From positions 1 through 64,000 of the forward strand of contig NW_023998449.1 in NCBI RefSeq assembly GCF_014805625.2: a DNA stretch of 64,000 nt, written 5' to 3'. Made by a program: the position numbers and the translations under genes. Source of the DNA: Glossina fuscipes. Its lineage: Eukaryota; Arthropoda; Insecta; Diptera; Glossinidae. Under the pieces are notes generated by a model. The model was not told the DNA's origin. It saw only the letters and a program-made list of their open reading frames with translations, and searched no databases. This document shows, piece after piece, positions 1 through 9,994 of this stretch (position 1 is the first letter of the stretch; every line of letters begins with the position of its first letter).

Positions 1-502
1 ATATTACTATCATATTTGCATTATCACGTATTAAATGTTTGGGAATTATCGTATATGTTTGGTATAAATAAAAGCAATCGATGTGTTTATGCCTGCCCAT
101 GCAAAAGTAATTCCTTATAGTATTTTGTTTATCGCATATCACATCATCGAATATCATTATTGAATGTGGTTTCGCCCTAGACAGGCTGATAACTTTTTCA
201 TTTTCTGAGAATGTAAATAAGTTTATACCCTTTATTGGATCGATGAGTGTATGCAGATAACGATATTTTGGTTGATATAAAGATTTTGAATATATGTAGA
301 TGTTTTTAAATTTGAGTCCATTAGGACTTTCTATTAGGCTAATCATAACGTTTGTCTTGCCACAATTTGATGGACCCACAATTAATGCTCGTATCGAGTT
401 CGGTAATAGAGTAATATGTACAATTTTTGTCTTTCCTTTTTGCAAGCAAACATCGTCAGCATTCCTAACAACGATTTGTTTCGATTGTTTAACTAAACGC
501 AT
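1..502 (-). CDS. Polinton DNA-packaging ATPase (FtsK/HerA, A32-like), C-terminal part outside window
   Basis: Reading down from an ATG at 500-502 the frame stays open for about 167 codons to the window edge. It shows a Walker A motif GPSNCGKT (about residues 46-53) and a Walker B stretch IMIFDDV, the pattern of the A32/FtsK-HerA genome-packaging ATPases of Polintons and related viruses. In that family the enzyme uses ATP to drive DNA into the capsid. After Walker B comes the conserved run ending IPKHLIRDNAN. The missing C-terminus is represented by the second copy at 16544-16726. The gene diverges from the PLA2 gene, sharing a short AT-rich upstream region. No stop or frameshift is seen in this copy. 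Identity is from motif and context recognition, not a database search. Confidence 0.85.
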   Translation of the reverse strand, partial: MRLVKQSKQIVVRNADDVCLQKGKTKIVHITLLPNSIRALIVGPSNCGKTNVMISLIESPNGLKFKNIYIYSKSLYQPKYRYLHTLIDPIKGINLFTFSENEKVISLSRAKPHSIMIFDDVICDKQNTIRNYFCMGRHKHIDCFYLYQTYTIIPKHLIRDNANMIVI

Positions 503-660
503 AATGATAAACTAATTTGCTTTTATATATAAATAGCATTTATATATACACATATATATCTTTTTGATTTTTGTTGCTGATCCTATTGTATATATAAAGA
601 ACGTTAAAAAAAAAAGTTATAAACTATAATAGAAGAGACATATACAATCAGTCTAAAATT
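503..660. promoter_or_regulatory. Divergent intergenic region between ATPase and PLA2 genes
   Basis: This AT-rich spacer separates two divergent Polinton genes. It holds TATA-like strings for both directions: a TATATAAA-type string near 588-600 pointing right towards the PLA2 gene, and one on the minus strand near 520-535 pointing left towards the ATPase. The spacing fits a bidirectional promoter. AT-rich DNA produces such strings by chance, so this is a weak call. Confidence 0.35.
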
Positions 661-1512
661 GGACGAGGTTTCGTAAACAACCTTATAAATAGATTACCTA
701 TTGAAATACATTTACCGGGCTATCAATTTTGTGGTCCAGGAACGAAACTAGCAAGACGTCTAGCGCGAGGAGAAAAAGGAATAAACCCGTTGGATGCAGC
801 TTGTAGAGAGCATGATATTGCATATTCACAATCGGAAGACATTAATAAGCGACATCAAGCTGATAAGATATTAACAGAAAAAGCCTGGCGACGAGTAAAA
901 TCTAAAGATAGTAATTTAAAAGAACGCATAAACGCTTGGCTCGTAACGAATGCAATGAAGGCAAAAGTGAAATTCGGTCTCGGTATGTGTGCTAGTAATA
1001 TTAGCAGAAAGAAGAAAAAGACGAAAAAAGTAGGGAGAGTTAAGAGAAAAAAGGCGGTGGGGAAAAATAGAAGAGGAAGAAAAAGAGGAACATGCGGTGG
1101 AAAAAGGTTATTTTTAACCGCTGTCAAAAAGACTTTAAATATCTTGAAAAAAGCAAAACCAAATAATATCACGGATGCGATAAAAATAGCTCAGAATGCA
1201 ATGCATTCAAAATTAAGGATGAGAAACAAGAGTAATGCTGCTATACCGAGAGTTATCCCAATGCCAAAACTTGGTGGATTCCTTCCTTTAGTTCCGATCT
1301 TAACAGCATTGTCAGCACTTGGAGGTTTGGCTACAGGTGGATCGGCTATAGTTAAAGCAGTAAATGATATAAAATATGGAAGAGAACAATTAGCGGAGGC
1401 TACTCGTCATAACAGGCATATGAAATCAATTGCTATGGGGAGAGGTTTATATCTTAAACCCTATAGGAAGGGATATGGACTTTATTATAGACCAGCTCCA
1501 AAAAACTTTTAA
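661..1512 (+). CDS. Polinton virion protein with parvovirus-type phospholipase A2 domain and basic core-protein tail
   Basis: The open frame has a calcium-loop-like CGPGT (730-744) and the catalytic His-Asp pair in ACREHD (His 811-813, Asp 814-816). This is the PLA2 signature shared by parvovirus VP1 unique regions and by insect Polinton/adintovirus proteins. A lysine/arginine-rich stretch follows (about 1005-1100), then a hydrophobic alanine/glycine segment (about 1270-1345) and a tail containing GLYLKPYRKGYGLYY, which resembles the adenovirus core-type proteins of Polintons. In the family the PLA2 activity is thought to help membrane escape. No ATG lies at the expected start: the frame is open upstream to about 610 without a methionine, so the start codon seems lost or lies in an unseen exon. 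The coding frame itself has no stop. Confidence 0.8.
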   Translation, partial: GRGFVNNLINRLPIEIHLPGYQFCGPGTKLARRLARGEKGINPLDAACREHDIAYSQSEDINKRHQADKILTEKAWRRVKSKDSNLKERINAWLVTNAMKAKVKFGLGMCASNISRKKKKTKKVGRVKRKKAVGKNRRGRKRGTCGGKRLFLTAVKKTLNILKKAKPNNITDAIKIAQNAMHSKLRMRNKSNAAIPRVIPMPKLGGFLPLVPILTALSALGGLATGGSAIVKAVNDIKYGREQLAEATRHNRHMKSIAMGRGLYLKPYRKGYGLYYRPAPKNF

Positions 1513-1870
1513 ACAACCTACCCAATCGTCCGTTACCAGATATCGATTTGATTAAGTACGGTAAACAACTTAAACATTTCAGAGGTGTTTTATGCGTGAT
1601 TCTTTACCTAAGAAGCCATTAGCACAAGAATGTGGTATTGCTAATCTAGATAATTCAAACGGTCCTGGAACACATTGGGTGGCCTACTATAAAAAATACA
1701 ACTATAAGGAATATTTTGATAGTTTTGGCAATCTACAACCGCCAATTGAAATAGTCAATTACTTAAAATCACCCATCCAATACAACTATAAGCGAAAACA
1801 AAAATTTAATACTTTTAATTGCGGGCATTTATGTTTGAAATTCCTTTTCAATAAATATATAAATAAATAA
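1513..1870 (+). pseudogene. Adenain-like cysteine protease (maturation protease) of Polinton, frameshifted near the N-terminus
   Basis: The main frame (1592-1870) carries the adenovirus-protease (C5) pattern: catalytic His in GTHWVAY (His 1673-1675), the acidic residue in YFDSFG (about 1712-1729) and the catalytic Cys in NCGHLCLKF (Cys 1820-1822). In this family the protease cleaves virion precursor proteins. The first 25-30 residues appear in a different frame just upstream (about 1513-1590, directly after the PLA2 stop), so one single-base change near 1585-1592 separates the two parts. Length and motif spacing otherwise look normal. It could be a sequencing or assembly error rather than a biological lesion. 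Confidence 0.8.
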
Positions 1871-1897
1871 ATAAGAAAAAAATGTTTTTTGTTTCTT

Positions 1898-4800
1898 TTA
1901 GTTACTATTATCATCATAATTATTCTTTATTTTGTAATGACCCCATGCATAGGCATCAATACCATTCTCTCTTACAAATCTCTTATCATCTAAGTAGCTT
2001 AAAACTAGTTTGTTAATATGTTGTGTATACAATTGGTGTATCTTTGATCGAAAAACATACATTGAATCATAATACAATTGTTTTTCAAAAAGACAATTTC
2101 TAAACTCATTAACGGTTAACTTAGCTGTAACACAACGTTTTACGGCTTTAATTTTCTTACATTCTACTGCATTCTGATCGATTTTGAAGGAATACATTTT
2201 TGGGCGTAAACCAATGAATTCCTTCATTATTTTTCCATTGCATTCATCTTTCATCATTCCTAACACTTTCTTATTCATTAGGGGGAAATCGAATATATTT
2301 TGCTTAGGATATGCGGACGTATCAAAATGATAGCTGACATCATCTCGAATATCATCATACAAATCATTTGTTCTAATGTCATAGATAAACGAATCAGTAT
2401 CCATATAATTAAGATTAATATTTTCCTTATATTTAGGTTTCATATAATCATAATGGAAATTGTACATTTTCCATTTGGATAATTCCAATACGGTAAAACC
2501 AATGTAGATTGGTTTATTATACTCAACTCGCACCTTATTCATTTCAATTATAATCATTTCATCAGAAATTTTGAGTGAACTGTGAAAATTCGGTTTAGCT
2601 ATAAGACTTCTCGCCCCCAACCTTTTGCCGTTATTCTCCCATTCGCAAACTATTTTTATGACTTTTCTTTCATCTACATTTTCCATAGTCTTGCCGTAGA
2701 CAGCATTGTTTAATAATTTGAAGAAATTCTGCTCGAAAGAGTTTTTAGCTAACGTTCTATGATAATTATTCAAATCAATGTATTTTTTCAACCAATCCGA
2801 TTGATTGAATTTAAGAATTTTATGTATTTTTCTCAAAACACCACCATGTCGAATGCATTGTTGAAGGTTGCGATAATGTATTACGTCATGCGTTTTATCA
2901 TTTAAGTCCGTTAATAATTTGCTGCATTTCATATGTGCATTTCTTTTATTTTCAGTACAAAACGGTAGATCGTTATGATAGTCATGTAACGAAGTTGGAT
3001 ACTCTAAATCTACTTCCAATATATACCCTATTTCTGAGTCATCTTCGATCGCATTTAAATTAAAATTTTCGAAATTTGTCAGCCATTCAAAATTTTTATA
3101 GGGTAGACATTGCGACATAGCATAACCGTACAAATTATTTACATCTAAATAAATTAGGTAATTTGATTCTTGAGTAAGATCATAATCGCTTACATACTTA
3201 TTGTTTGCTAAAGAATATCTTTTGGAGCATTGAACAATGCCACCCCTTATACCTCGGACAATAAAATTATATTTTTCAATGTCAGTCAATAGTTCCAATT
3301 CTATTTGTGTTGTCTTCAACATTGCATCCCAAGACAGACCAGGCGTAGTATAATAACTTGTAAATGTTTTTACAGACTTTTCGGAAATTTTCAAAGACAT
3401 CACATAACAGTAAAACATCAACTTTTATATATAATAGAAAGTAATCTCGGAGCGTTCTACATTGGAATGTATTCCAGACATTTGTAGCGTGTTCATAATC
3501 GTCTAAACCACATGCTTCATTGGTTAATTTATTGAAAAAGCATGAACGAGGTGGTAATTGAGATTCTTGCAGGCGCTCAAAAGAGTCCAGATAGTCATAA
3601 GGAAAGACTCCCTTACGTTTCATCAAATTAAAATCATTGATGTTAGGATAAGCGGACTGGACAACGATTAAATCGGCATCGGACAAATATTCAGCCAGTT
3701 TTTGTAAACTTGTTGGCATAAATTTAAAATCGCAAATCAACAAACTCTTTTTCGCCTAAATACATTCTCTTAGATATAGAGATATACAATTCCTTATTTT
3801 GTGGAATAACATTTATGCTGCCATCAATCGATGAAAGTTCCCTAATAAACAAATGACAATCGTACGCTGCAAGATTATGCAACCTTATATTCTAAATTGC
3901 ACTTATTATGTGCAGGCCCTCTATAAGCACCTGTTAAATGACAGTGATCCGCTACCCTGTCTTCGAAAGGCAAAAACAAATTCCCACAAATGTGGCAAAT
4001 TGTGTCGGTTTTTTGCCTCTCGCTTTCCGCTGGCGTCAAAGTGTTCATAGGTTTAACTTTACCCAAATAATTATTGTAAATATCAAGAACATCTCTAACT
4101 AGATTTTGAAAAAAATGCTTTCCCCACTGTATATCCTAAATATATCCAAGCTCTTATCGAATGCACACTTGATATAATAACTATACGCAAATGGAACATG
4201 CTTTTGCACCGATTGGATGTTTGTTGAATTTTGAATGTTAATTGGCTCTAAAATGCATTCAAAGTCAGCATAAACCACAAAAGGTACATCCAATTGATGC
4301 TTAAAATTCTTAAATCTAAGTATACTATCATCTAGAGTAGGTAATTGTGTTACCATTTTTTTACACTCCTGCTTAAGCCTCTTCAACGCGTCCGCACAGT
4401 GAAAATGAATTAAGCATACGTTGCATATGTATATCGTTCTACGATGCTTTGTCAATTGTGATTTAATCAATCTGTAATTATATGTAAACACACACACACA
4501 CACACACATATTAATAAACATAGGGAAACAAAATTTTTTTTGCATACTAGTTAACCTACCTCGATATATGCTTAATCCACACATAATGGAATTTTTCATT
4601 CTCCTGCAATAGTAACAGGTTAATGTGATTCTGCTTTTCTTCCTGTGTAAAATAATATGGACCCACAATAACGTCATCCTCGAGACCGAACACACTTACA
4701 CTTATTTCAGGATTTTGCATCTCGAAGGCTTTCACGTTATCCACCGTCAGTGGAAAATTCAAGTTTTCAAACCTTAAGATTACGTTATTACGCAACACTA

Positions 4801-5576
4801 TAATGTCAGCTCGAATATCTACAATTCTATATGATGAACATCTGCCTGGACTATCTTTTCGACCGACGGGTTACATAGCAGATATTATGGCCCACTTAAA
4901 ACAGTACTCATCACTGTTTTGTATATCTTCGCAGGTATACCTAAATAAGACGATCCTTTCAAAGGCTGATATTTGTTAATATTAATTTCAAGATGTGAAA
5001 TTTCTACTAATGTCCACCCACTATCGCGCTCTTGAAATTCGCTCATTTTTCTCAATAGGATATTACGTTGCTCTGTGAAAATTGCGTAAATATCTTCATC
5101 CGTTTGGGTTGTACTTAGCACTTTCATTTTTGTTTGATGTGTGATGTCGCGCTTTTGCTTCTTAATGTTCTGATAACATTGTTCTCGATGGTAGTGAGAA
5201 AGTCTTCTGGAATTAAATTTTCCTTGTTTCTGTTCACCCATTTATACGTTTCGATGCGATTGTGAAATGTGGATTCGATGCGAGTTACACTCATATCAAT
5301 CCATTTACTATAATTATCCTTATGCAAGTTTGTGCGTAAATGGTAAGGCCACATTTGTTTCATTACATGTATTTCACATTTATCGCAATATACATCTTTT
5401 TCTTCCTTCCTGCGGTTATGATTCGCCGAATGTTGGTGTTTAACAAAATCCTTTAAAGATGAAAATTTAACTTCACATGTTAAACAGTTGAATTGATGTT
5501 GCATCCTTAAATGGCGATTTAAGGAGCACTTTTGGTTATAAGTTTTACCGCAAAAATCACATGTAAAGTTAACCAT
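1898..5576 (-). pseudogene. Protein-primed family B DNA polymerase (pPolB) of Polinton, multiply broken
   Basis: N-terminal C2H2-type zinc fingers start at the ATG at 5574-5576 (CDFCGKTYNQKCSLNRH). The segment GWTLVEISHLEININKYQP is near 4970-5030 and an N-terminal block at 4556-4798. The exonuclease motif YADFECIL is near 4260, and a Cys/His metal site (CHICG...DHCHLTG) is at 3875-4010. The palm carries motif A (LDVNNLYGYAM, near 3140), motif B (NNAVYGKTMEN, near 2700) and motif C (YMDTDSF, near 2400). This domain order is that of Polinton pPolB, which replicates the element from a terminal protein. The parts fall in different frames, with breaks near 5130-5180, 4890-4910, 4800-4880, 4560-4700, about 4500 (next to a CA microsatellite), 4070-4100, 3750-3870 and 3290-3420. 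The C-terminal palm (1898-3421) is still one open frame. Confidence 0.9.
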
Positions 5577-5727
5577 TTTTCTTTGATAAAAAAATATTTT
5601 TTTGTAACACTTATCAATTTGAAATTTCAACACAATAATGAAGTACATTTTCCAAAAATCTCCCTATTTATACTATCTAAATTATAGAGGAAGGGTGGAG
5701 ATGGGGAGCGGGGATTAAAACCTATTT

Positions 5728-6060
5728 TTAGATACTTTTGAGGGTTTTTGATTTCGAAGATATGTGTGCGAGATATGGTAACCACCAAAAAATTACTATT
5801 TTTAGGTACATTTGAGGTTTTTTTCCCCCGAAGAAATGCGTGAGATATGGAAACCATGCAAAAAATTTAATTAAATTAATGTGTGAGATAAGAAAAACCG
5901 CAAAAAAGTTACTATTTTTAGGTACTTTTGTGGTTTTTCCGACGAAAAAGTATGTAAGATAAGGAAACCGCAAAAAAGTTACTATGTTTAGGTACTTTTG
6001 TAGTTTTTCCGACGAAATTTTTGTTCGGAATGTGATGCAAAAAAAAAATGGGTTTTTCCG
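5728..6060. repeat. Degenerate tandem repeat, period about 70 bp
   Basis: A unit containing TACTATTTTTAGGTACTTTT followed by GTGGTTTTTCCGACGAA recurs near 5730, 5790, 5900 and 5970, with intermediate decayed copies. It lies between the start of the polymerase gene and the OB-fold gene. The open frames seen through it are products of the repeat and have no protein-like character. Confidence 0.7.
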
Positions 6061-6202
6061 AAGAAATATGTTATGTATAACAGATTTATATAGAATCCAC
6101 CACATCGTAAGATTTTTGGGGTATAACAGGCGTGTACAATTTAGAAGTATATCATCAACAATATTTATATATTTAACAAGAAAAAAATAAAATAATAAAA
6201 AT

Positions 6203-6562
6203 ATGGACATGATATCAGCACTAAACAATATTGCCGAAAGTCATACTTATGAGAAAAATATTATGACGTTGAAGGACTTTCCCAAGGATAAACGATTAAG
6301 GATACTAAAAGCAGAAAGGAAGCAAACAAGATTTGGCAAAAAGATAATGTTAAACCTTGAGGATTATTTCTTGTTTCTACCAGATAAATTTAACACTATA
6401 GATGATGAGGCGTTAAAAGAGCTCTCATCGGGTCAAATTAATGTTGGCAAAGAAATGATTAACGATAATAAAAATTTTATTTTTAATTTTAAAAGAATAG
6501 AGCAAAAGGGATTATATGAATGTATAATTAAGTATTTAGCAATAAAAAAAATGAATAAATAA
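6203..6562 (+). CDS. Small Polinton protein, OB-fold/ssDNA-binding-like, intact
   Basis: A complete 119-residue frame with ATG at 6203 and TAA at 6560-6562. The run KDKRLRILKAERKQTRFGKK followed by an LNLEDYFLFLP strand and a FLPDKFNTIDDEALKEL segment matches, from memory, a small protein found in many insect Polintons that has been viewed as OB-fold or ssDNA-binding-like. In the element it would most simply assist DNA replication. It is upstream of and divergent from the polymerase, separated by the 70-bp tandem repeats. AATAAA strings occur at its 3' end. The family assignment is by pattern; the biochemical role is inferred. Confidence 0.6.
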   Translation: MDMISALNNIAESHTYEKNIMTLKDFPKDKRLRILKAERKQTRFGKKIMLNLEDYFLFLPDKFNTIDDEALKELSSGQINVGKEMINDNKNFIFNFKRIEQKGLYECIIKYLAIKKMNK

Positions 6563-6700
6563 AAAACCAAACAATTAATCGTTTATTTTGTTATTTCTAA
6601 ACTATTTTTTTATTCATACACATACATACATACATACATTGCATCCTACGATACGATCGTACGGATATAGCTTCTTCTCATTCCAAAATATATATATACA

Positions 6701-6834
6701 AAAAAAAGGGGTTAGATTCAATAAAACAGATATCATCAATAAGATATGCTATGATGTTGTTGCATGTTTCATAATAATAACAGAACATATCTTATTGATG
6801 ATATCTGTTTTAATGAAACGAACCCCTTTTTTTT
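6701..6834. repeat. Long inverted repeat (hairpin), 48-49 bp arms, 37 bp loop
   Basis: The left arm 6701-6748 (A-run, GGGGTTAGATTC, AAACAGATATCATCAATAAG) is answered by the right arm 6786-6834 as a near-perfect reverse complement (CTTATTGATGATATCTGTTT, then GAAACGAACCCC and a T-run). The loop is 6749-6785. Outside the arms is AT-rich filler. It could be a small foldback/MITE insertion or a cruciform near the Polinton end. No obvious target duplication was recognised. Confidence 0.8.
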
Positions 6835-6929
6835 TGTAATTATTTCAAACGAATATTGAATATTATATATTGAATTATATATAAATTGAATGAGAATTAT
6901 ATAATATAAAGAATAATATATAAAAATTT

Positions 6930-7500
6930 CTAGGTTGTAGACTATAGGTCGTCCATTCAGAATGTTAGGATAGGTCAGTAAAAAAAATCAAACTCGAAAT
7001 GCTCGAAAGTCAAAACCGCAAGATATTCTCATAGTACAAAAGTTGACTCAAACAGCACAATGCTCAGCACGATTAACTACATACCAGGGTAGGGTATACT
7101 TAGTTTCCAAAATAGGTTTGCAACGCCATCAACAAAACACCCCCGCGAACACCAACACGAACATACATCTCGGACCCCCGGGTTCAAAAAACTCACACGA
7201 ATACCATTCGGTCAACATCCGAACGTCTTCGGGTGGGCGCAAACACCAAAATAGACGTGATTCAACCCCTCGGATCGGATGAACCACACCTTTTTTCAAC
7301 CCAAATACCCCTCGGATCGGATGAACCACACCTTTTTTCAACCGAAATCCCACAAAAAAGGCGTGACACATCCCACAAAAAAACAATAGCAAATCAAACA
7401 ACAAAATTTTTACAATGTACCGCATCACAAAAGTCACTATTACCGACCAAAATTATATCTTCAATCTCTTTCTAACAAAAATGGCGCAGTGCGGCAGAAG
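6930..7500. repeat. Dispersed repeat R, copy 1 (candidate Polinton terminal region)
   Basis: This segment matches 17521-18061 along most of its length. Shared marks include GGGTATACTT, the run of CCAACACGAACAT, CCCGGGTTCA, CTTCGGGTGG and GAACCACACCTTTTTTC. Inside it a 42-bp unit (CCCTCGGATCGGATGAACC...) is tandemly duplicated near 7266 and 7308. In both places the repeat sits immediately right of Polinton sequence, so it may be the element's terminal repeat. An unrelated short DNA transposon is the alternative. Confidence 0.7.
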
Positions 7501-9994
7501 GTACATAAACTACCTACTCCCTTGGAAGGTCAAGAAGAGCACCTGGAGGCGACGCTACTTCCTTTTATGATAGGCGGACATTTTTCTTCCCCCATTTAGC
7601 TTTCCAGTATTTAGCCCATCAAACTACTGTCCCTATTCCGGATGATAATAGGAGGAAGGAAGGAGCATGTGGAGGTGACGCTTTTTTCTTTTATGAAAAT
7701 CGGACATGTCTAGTGTCAGATCACCCAAAGCTGCAGATATATTGCCATAAATCTTATAGACAATAGGTCAAAAATTATGGGTGATAATCGGGGTGTACAT
7801 TTCCCAGGAGAGGGCTTGCTTCCAGCAAGTATTCCACTTCCAATCACATTATCAAGAGAATGTATCCTCGGCTGATTGCTAGGTACGGCTTTTCGGTGGT
7901 TTTAGTTTCCAGAAGTCCCATGAGCGCTTGAAACAGGCCGTGGCGTTGACCATTGCGGAAACGGACGTCATTTTTCAATTACTTTAAGCAATTTTTCAAA
8001 ATATTCTTCAGCACCAAAACTGTTGCTAGCTGGGATTACTACCCTTTTCCGCAGTCCAAATTGGAAGACCCGGAAGGCATGAGCACACCTGTAATTGGAT
8101 TCAGTAGCGAAGCCCTTATGGGGAATGTGTTAGGAATGTTTTTTAACCTCATTTGGCAGTCCTTATGCGATTCAGATAGTAAACGCCTAGTGAGGAAATA
8201 TGAGATATAAATTTATAACAATAGGCGCAGCATTCGTAAAATCTTGCAGCGGACGTTCACAGTTCTTCTGTCGTAGGTATGTGCGCGTTGTAAGTTTCAA
8301 ATTCTTGTGACTCCTTCACTTTTGCGAACTGGAAAATATCTATCACAGATACAGAACATCGCCCATATCTACATTCAAGTTTTTGTGAATTTATGTACTT
8401 TATGAGTAATAAGTAAAAAACCAATTTTTTCGTTGTGAAAAACAGAGACTTTCTTAATTTACACAGTACGATGAACGTCCTTTGATCTTTTTAGACCATA
8501 TTAAGTATCAGCCTAAGCGCAAGAACTTTCAATCTTTCTGCCAAATTTGATGAATGGAAAAATGAAACATGCTTATTCTAATATGTCGTAAACAACATTT
8601 ACGGAAAAGTTATTTGTCCGATAAGTTCCAGCAAAATTTGGAGGTAACAAATATTGTAGTCGTGCCTTAGGGATAAGATATATAAATCAATAAAATACGT
8701 AAACGTAAACGTAGATGGAATTTCTGTCATCAAAAATTGAAATTAAAATGTTATCAAATTAAATTGAATTTTTAGTGGACCAAGTTGAACTAGATTAGTA
8801 TTCCTCCGTCCAGTCATATCGAAATTTTAGGTAAACTTTTAATAATTATTTATAAATCATTTTGTGGCTGCACTTTTGCTTATTTACTTAAGAATAAGGT
8901 AGCCATTATTGAGATGAAAGTAAAATTACCTTCAAGCTTATTCTTGTAATATCGACGATATTTCCAGCCCTTTATTCCTGGGAACAAACGCCGTGCCGCG
9001 GCCATATCCAAATTCCGATTGCGCTGTACGCAATTGAACCGGCCTGTCCAAAATTTCTTAAATTCCTACGAGCGTGTCCTGCGAGAGGAATCACAGCTAG
9101 CTACAATTTATATACTATTCCAATGTAACCATATAAAGTGGTCTTTATGGTTTTGTGAGATAGTTTGGCAGTATTTTTCCAATTTAATATGGACCACATA
9201 ACCTGAAACGACATAATTAGATGACAAGTTTTGGTGCATTTGTTTCTATATATTTTTTTCGACAAAACGAAAAATGACAAATTCATATTTTAGGAATCTC
9301 TTTTCAATAAAGTAATGTTTGGTATGGAAGTATTTCGCAAATTCGTTTTACTTTTACTATATGGTATACCTTATTGGTTAAAAAATTTTAGTTTCGTAAA
9401 ACTTTTTTTCTGGTAATTCATAAAAATAAATTTTACCCCCCTCCCATGAATTGTTTACGAATAGCATAAGTGCAGTGTTTGTGGCGACGTCACTGCCAAA
9501 TTTTTCTGCATTCAGCTTGATTAGCTCACCCCATTACCTTCTTATCAATTGAAGTCCCCACGAATCGTAACTTGATGCCAACTGAGATGCCAACTTTTTT
9601 ATTTCAGATTACTGTGCTTATCATCAACATATGTTAAAACAGGGATGCCAAATTTTTTTATTTAAGATTACCGTTCAAGGTTAAGCTGACTGTTTTGTTT
9701 AAATTCAGCTGAATTCTACCCAAGTGTTACAAAGTTTATTTGTCGGTGTGAAAACAATAACTCTGAATACATTATTGAGGGCCGTATTATTTTTTTATCA
9801 GCTTCAGAGTGCATATATTTTTGGTTATCATCAAATTCTGAATCAATTCTAAAGCACGTCTATCTGACCGCTAGTGTAATTTTTGTTATATGCGCTCGCC
9901 TGGCGGCAAAAGTAAAGCTGTTGACTTCAAACTTGACAGAAACGTTGAAAGTCTAGTTGCTTCTGAAAGTGGTTAAAACCTATCGAAGGATATA

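Larger units (their letters stand above)
1..7500. mobile_element. Polinton/Maverick (adintovirus-like) element, copy 1, left part beyond window
   Basis: The cluster carries five of the genes that define Polintons: FtsK/HerA-type packaging ATPase, PLA2/core protein, adenain-like cysteine protease, protein-primed family B DNA polymerase and a small OB-fold-like protein. Capsid genes and integrase are not in this segment and would be expected left of base 1. The ATPase and polymerase read on the minus strand, the others on the plus strand. The right limit is an inference: the 0.55 kb repeat at 6930-7500 also follows the second Polinton relic (17521-18061), so it may be the element's terminal region. 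Parts are open (ATPase, PLA2, OB) and parts are broken (polymerase, protease), so as it stands the copy is defective. Confidence 0.85.

Noticed and set aside
855..1172. 105-codon minus-strand frame
   Set aside because: Shadow of the lysine-rich segment of the PLA2/core protein gene; Phe/Leu-rich only because of A-rich sense codons.
4486..4509. CA microsatellite as a regulatory element
   Set aside because: Simple repeat inside the broken polymerase gene; nothing supports a role beyond causing one frame break.
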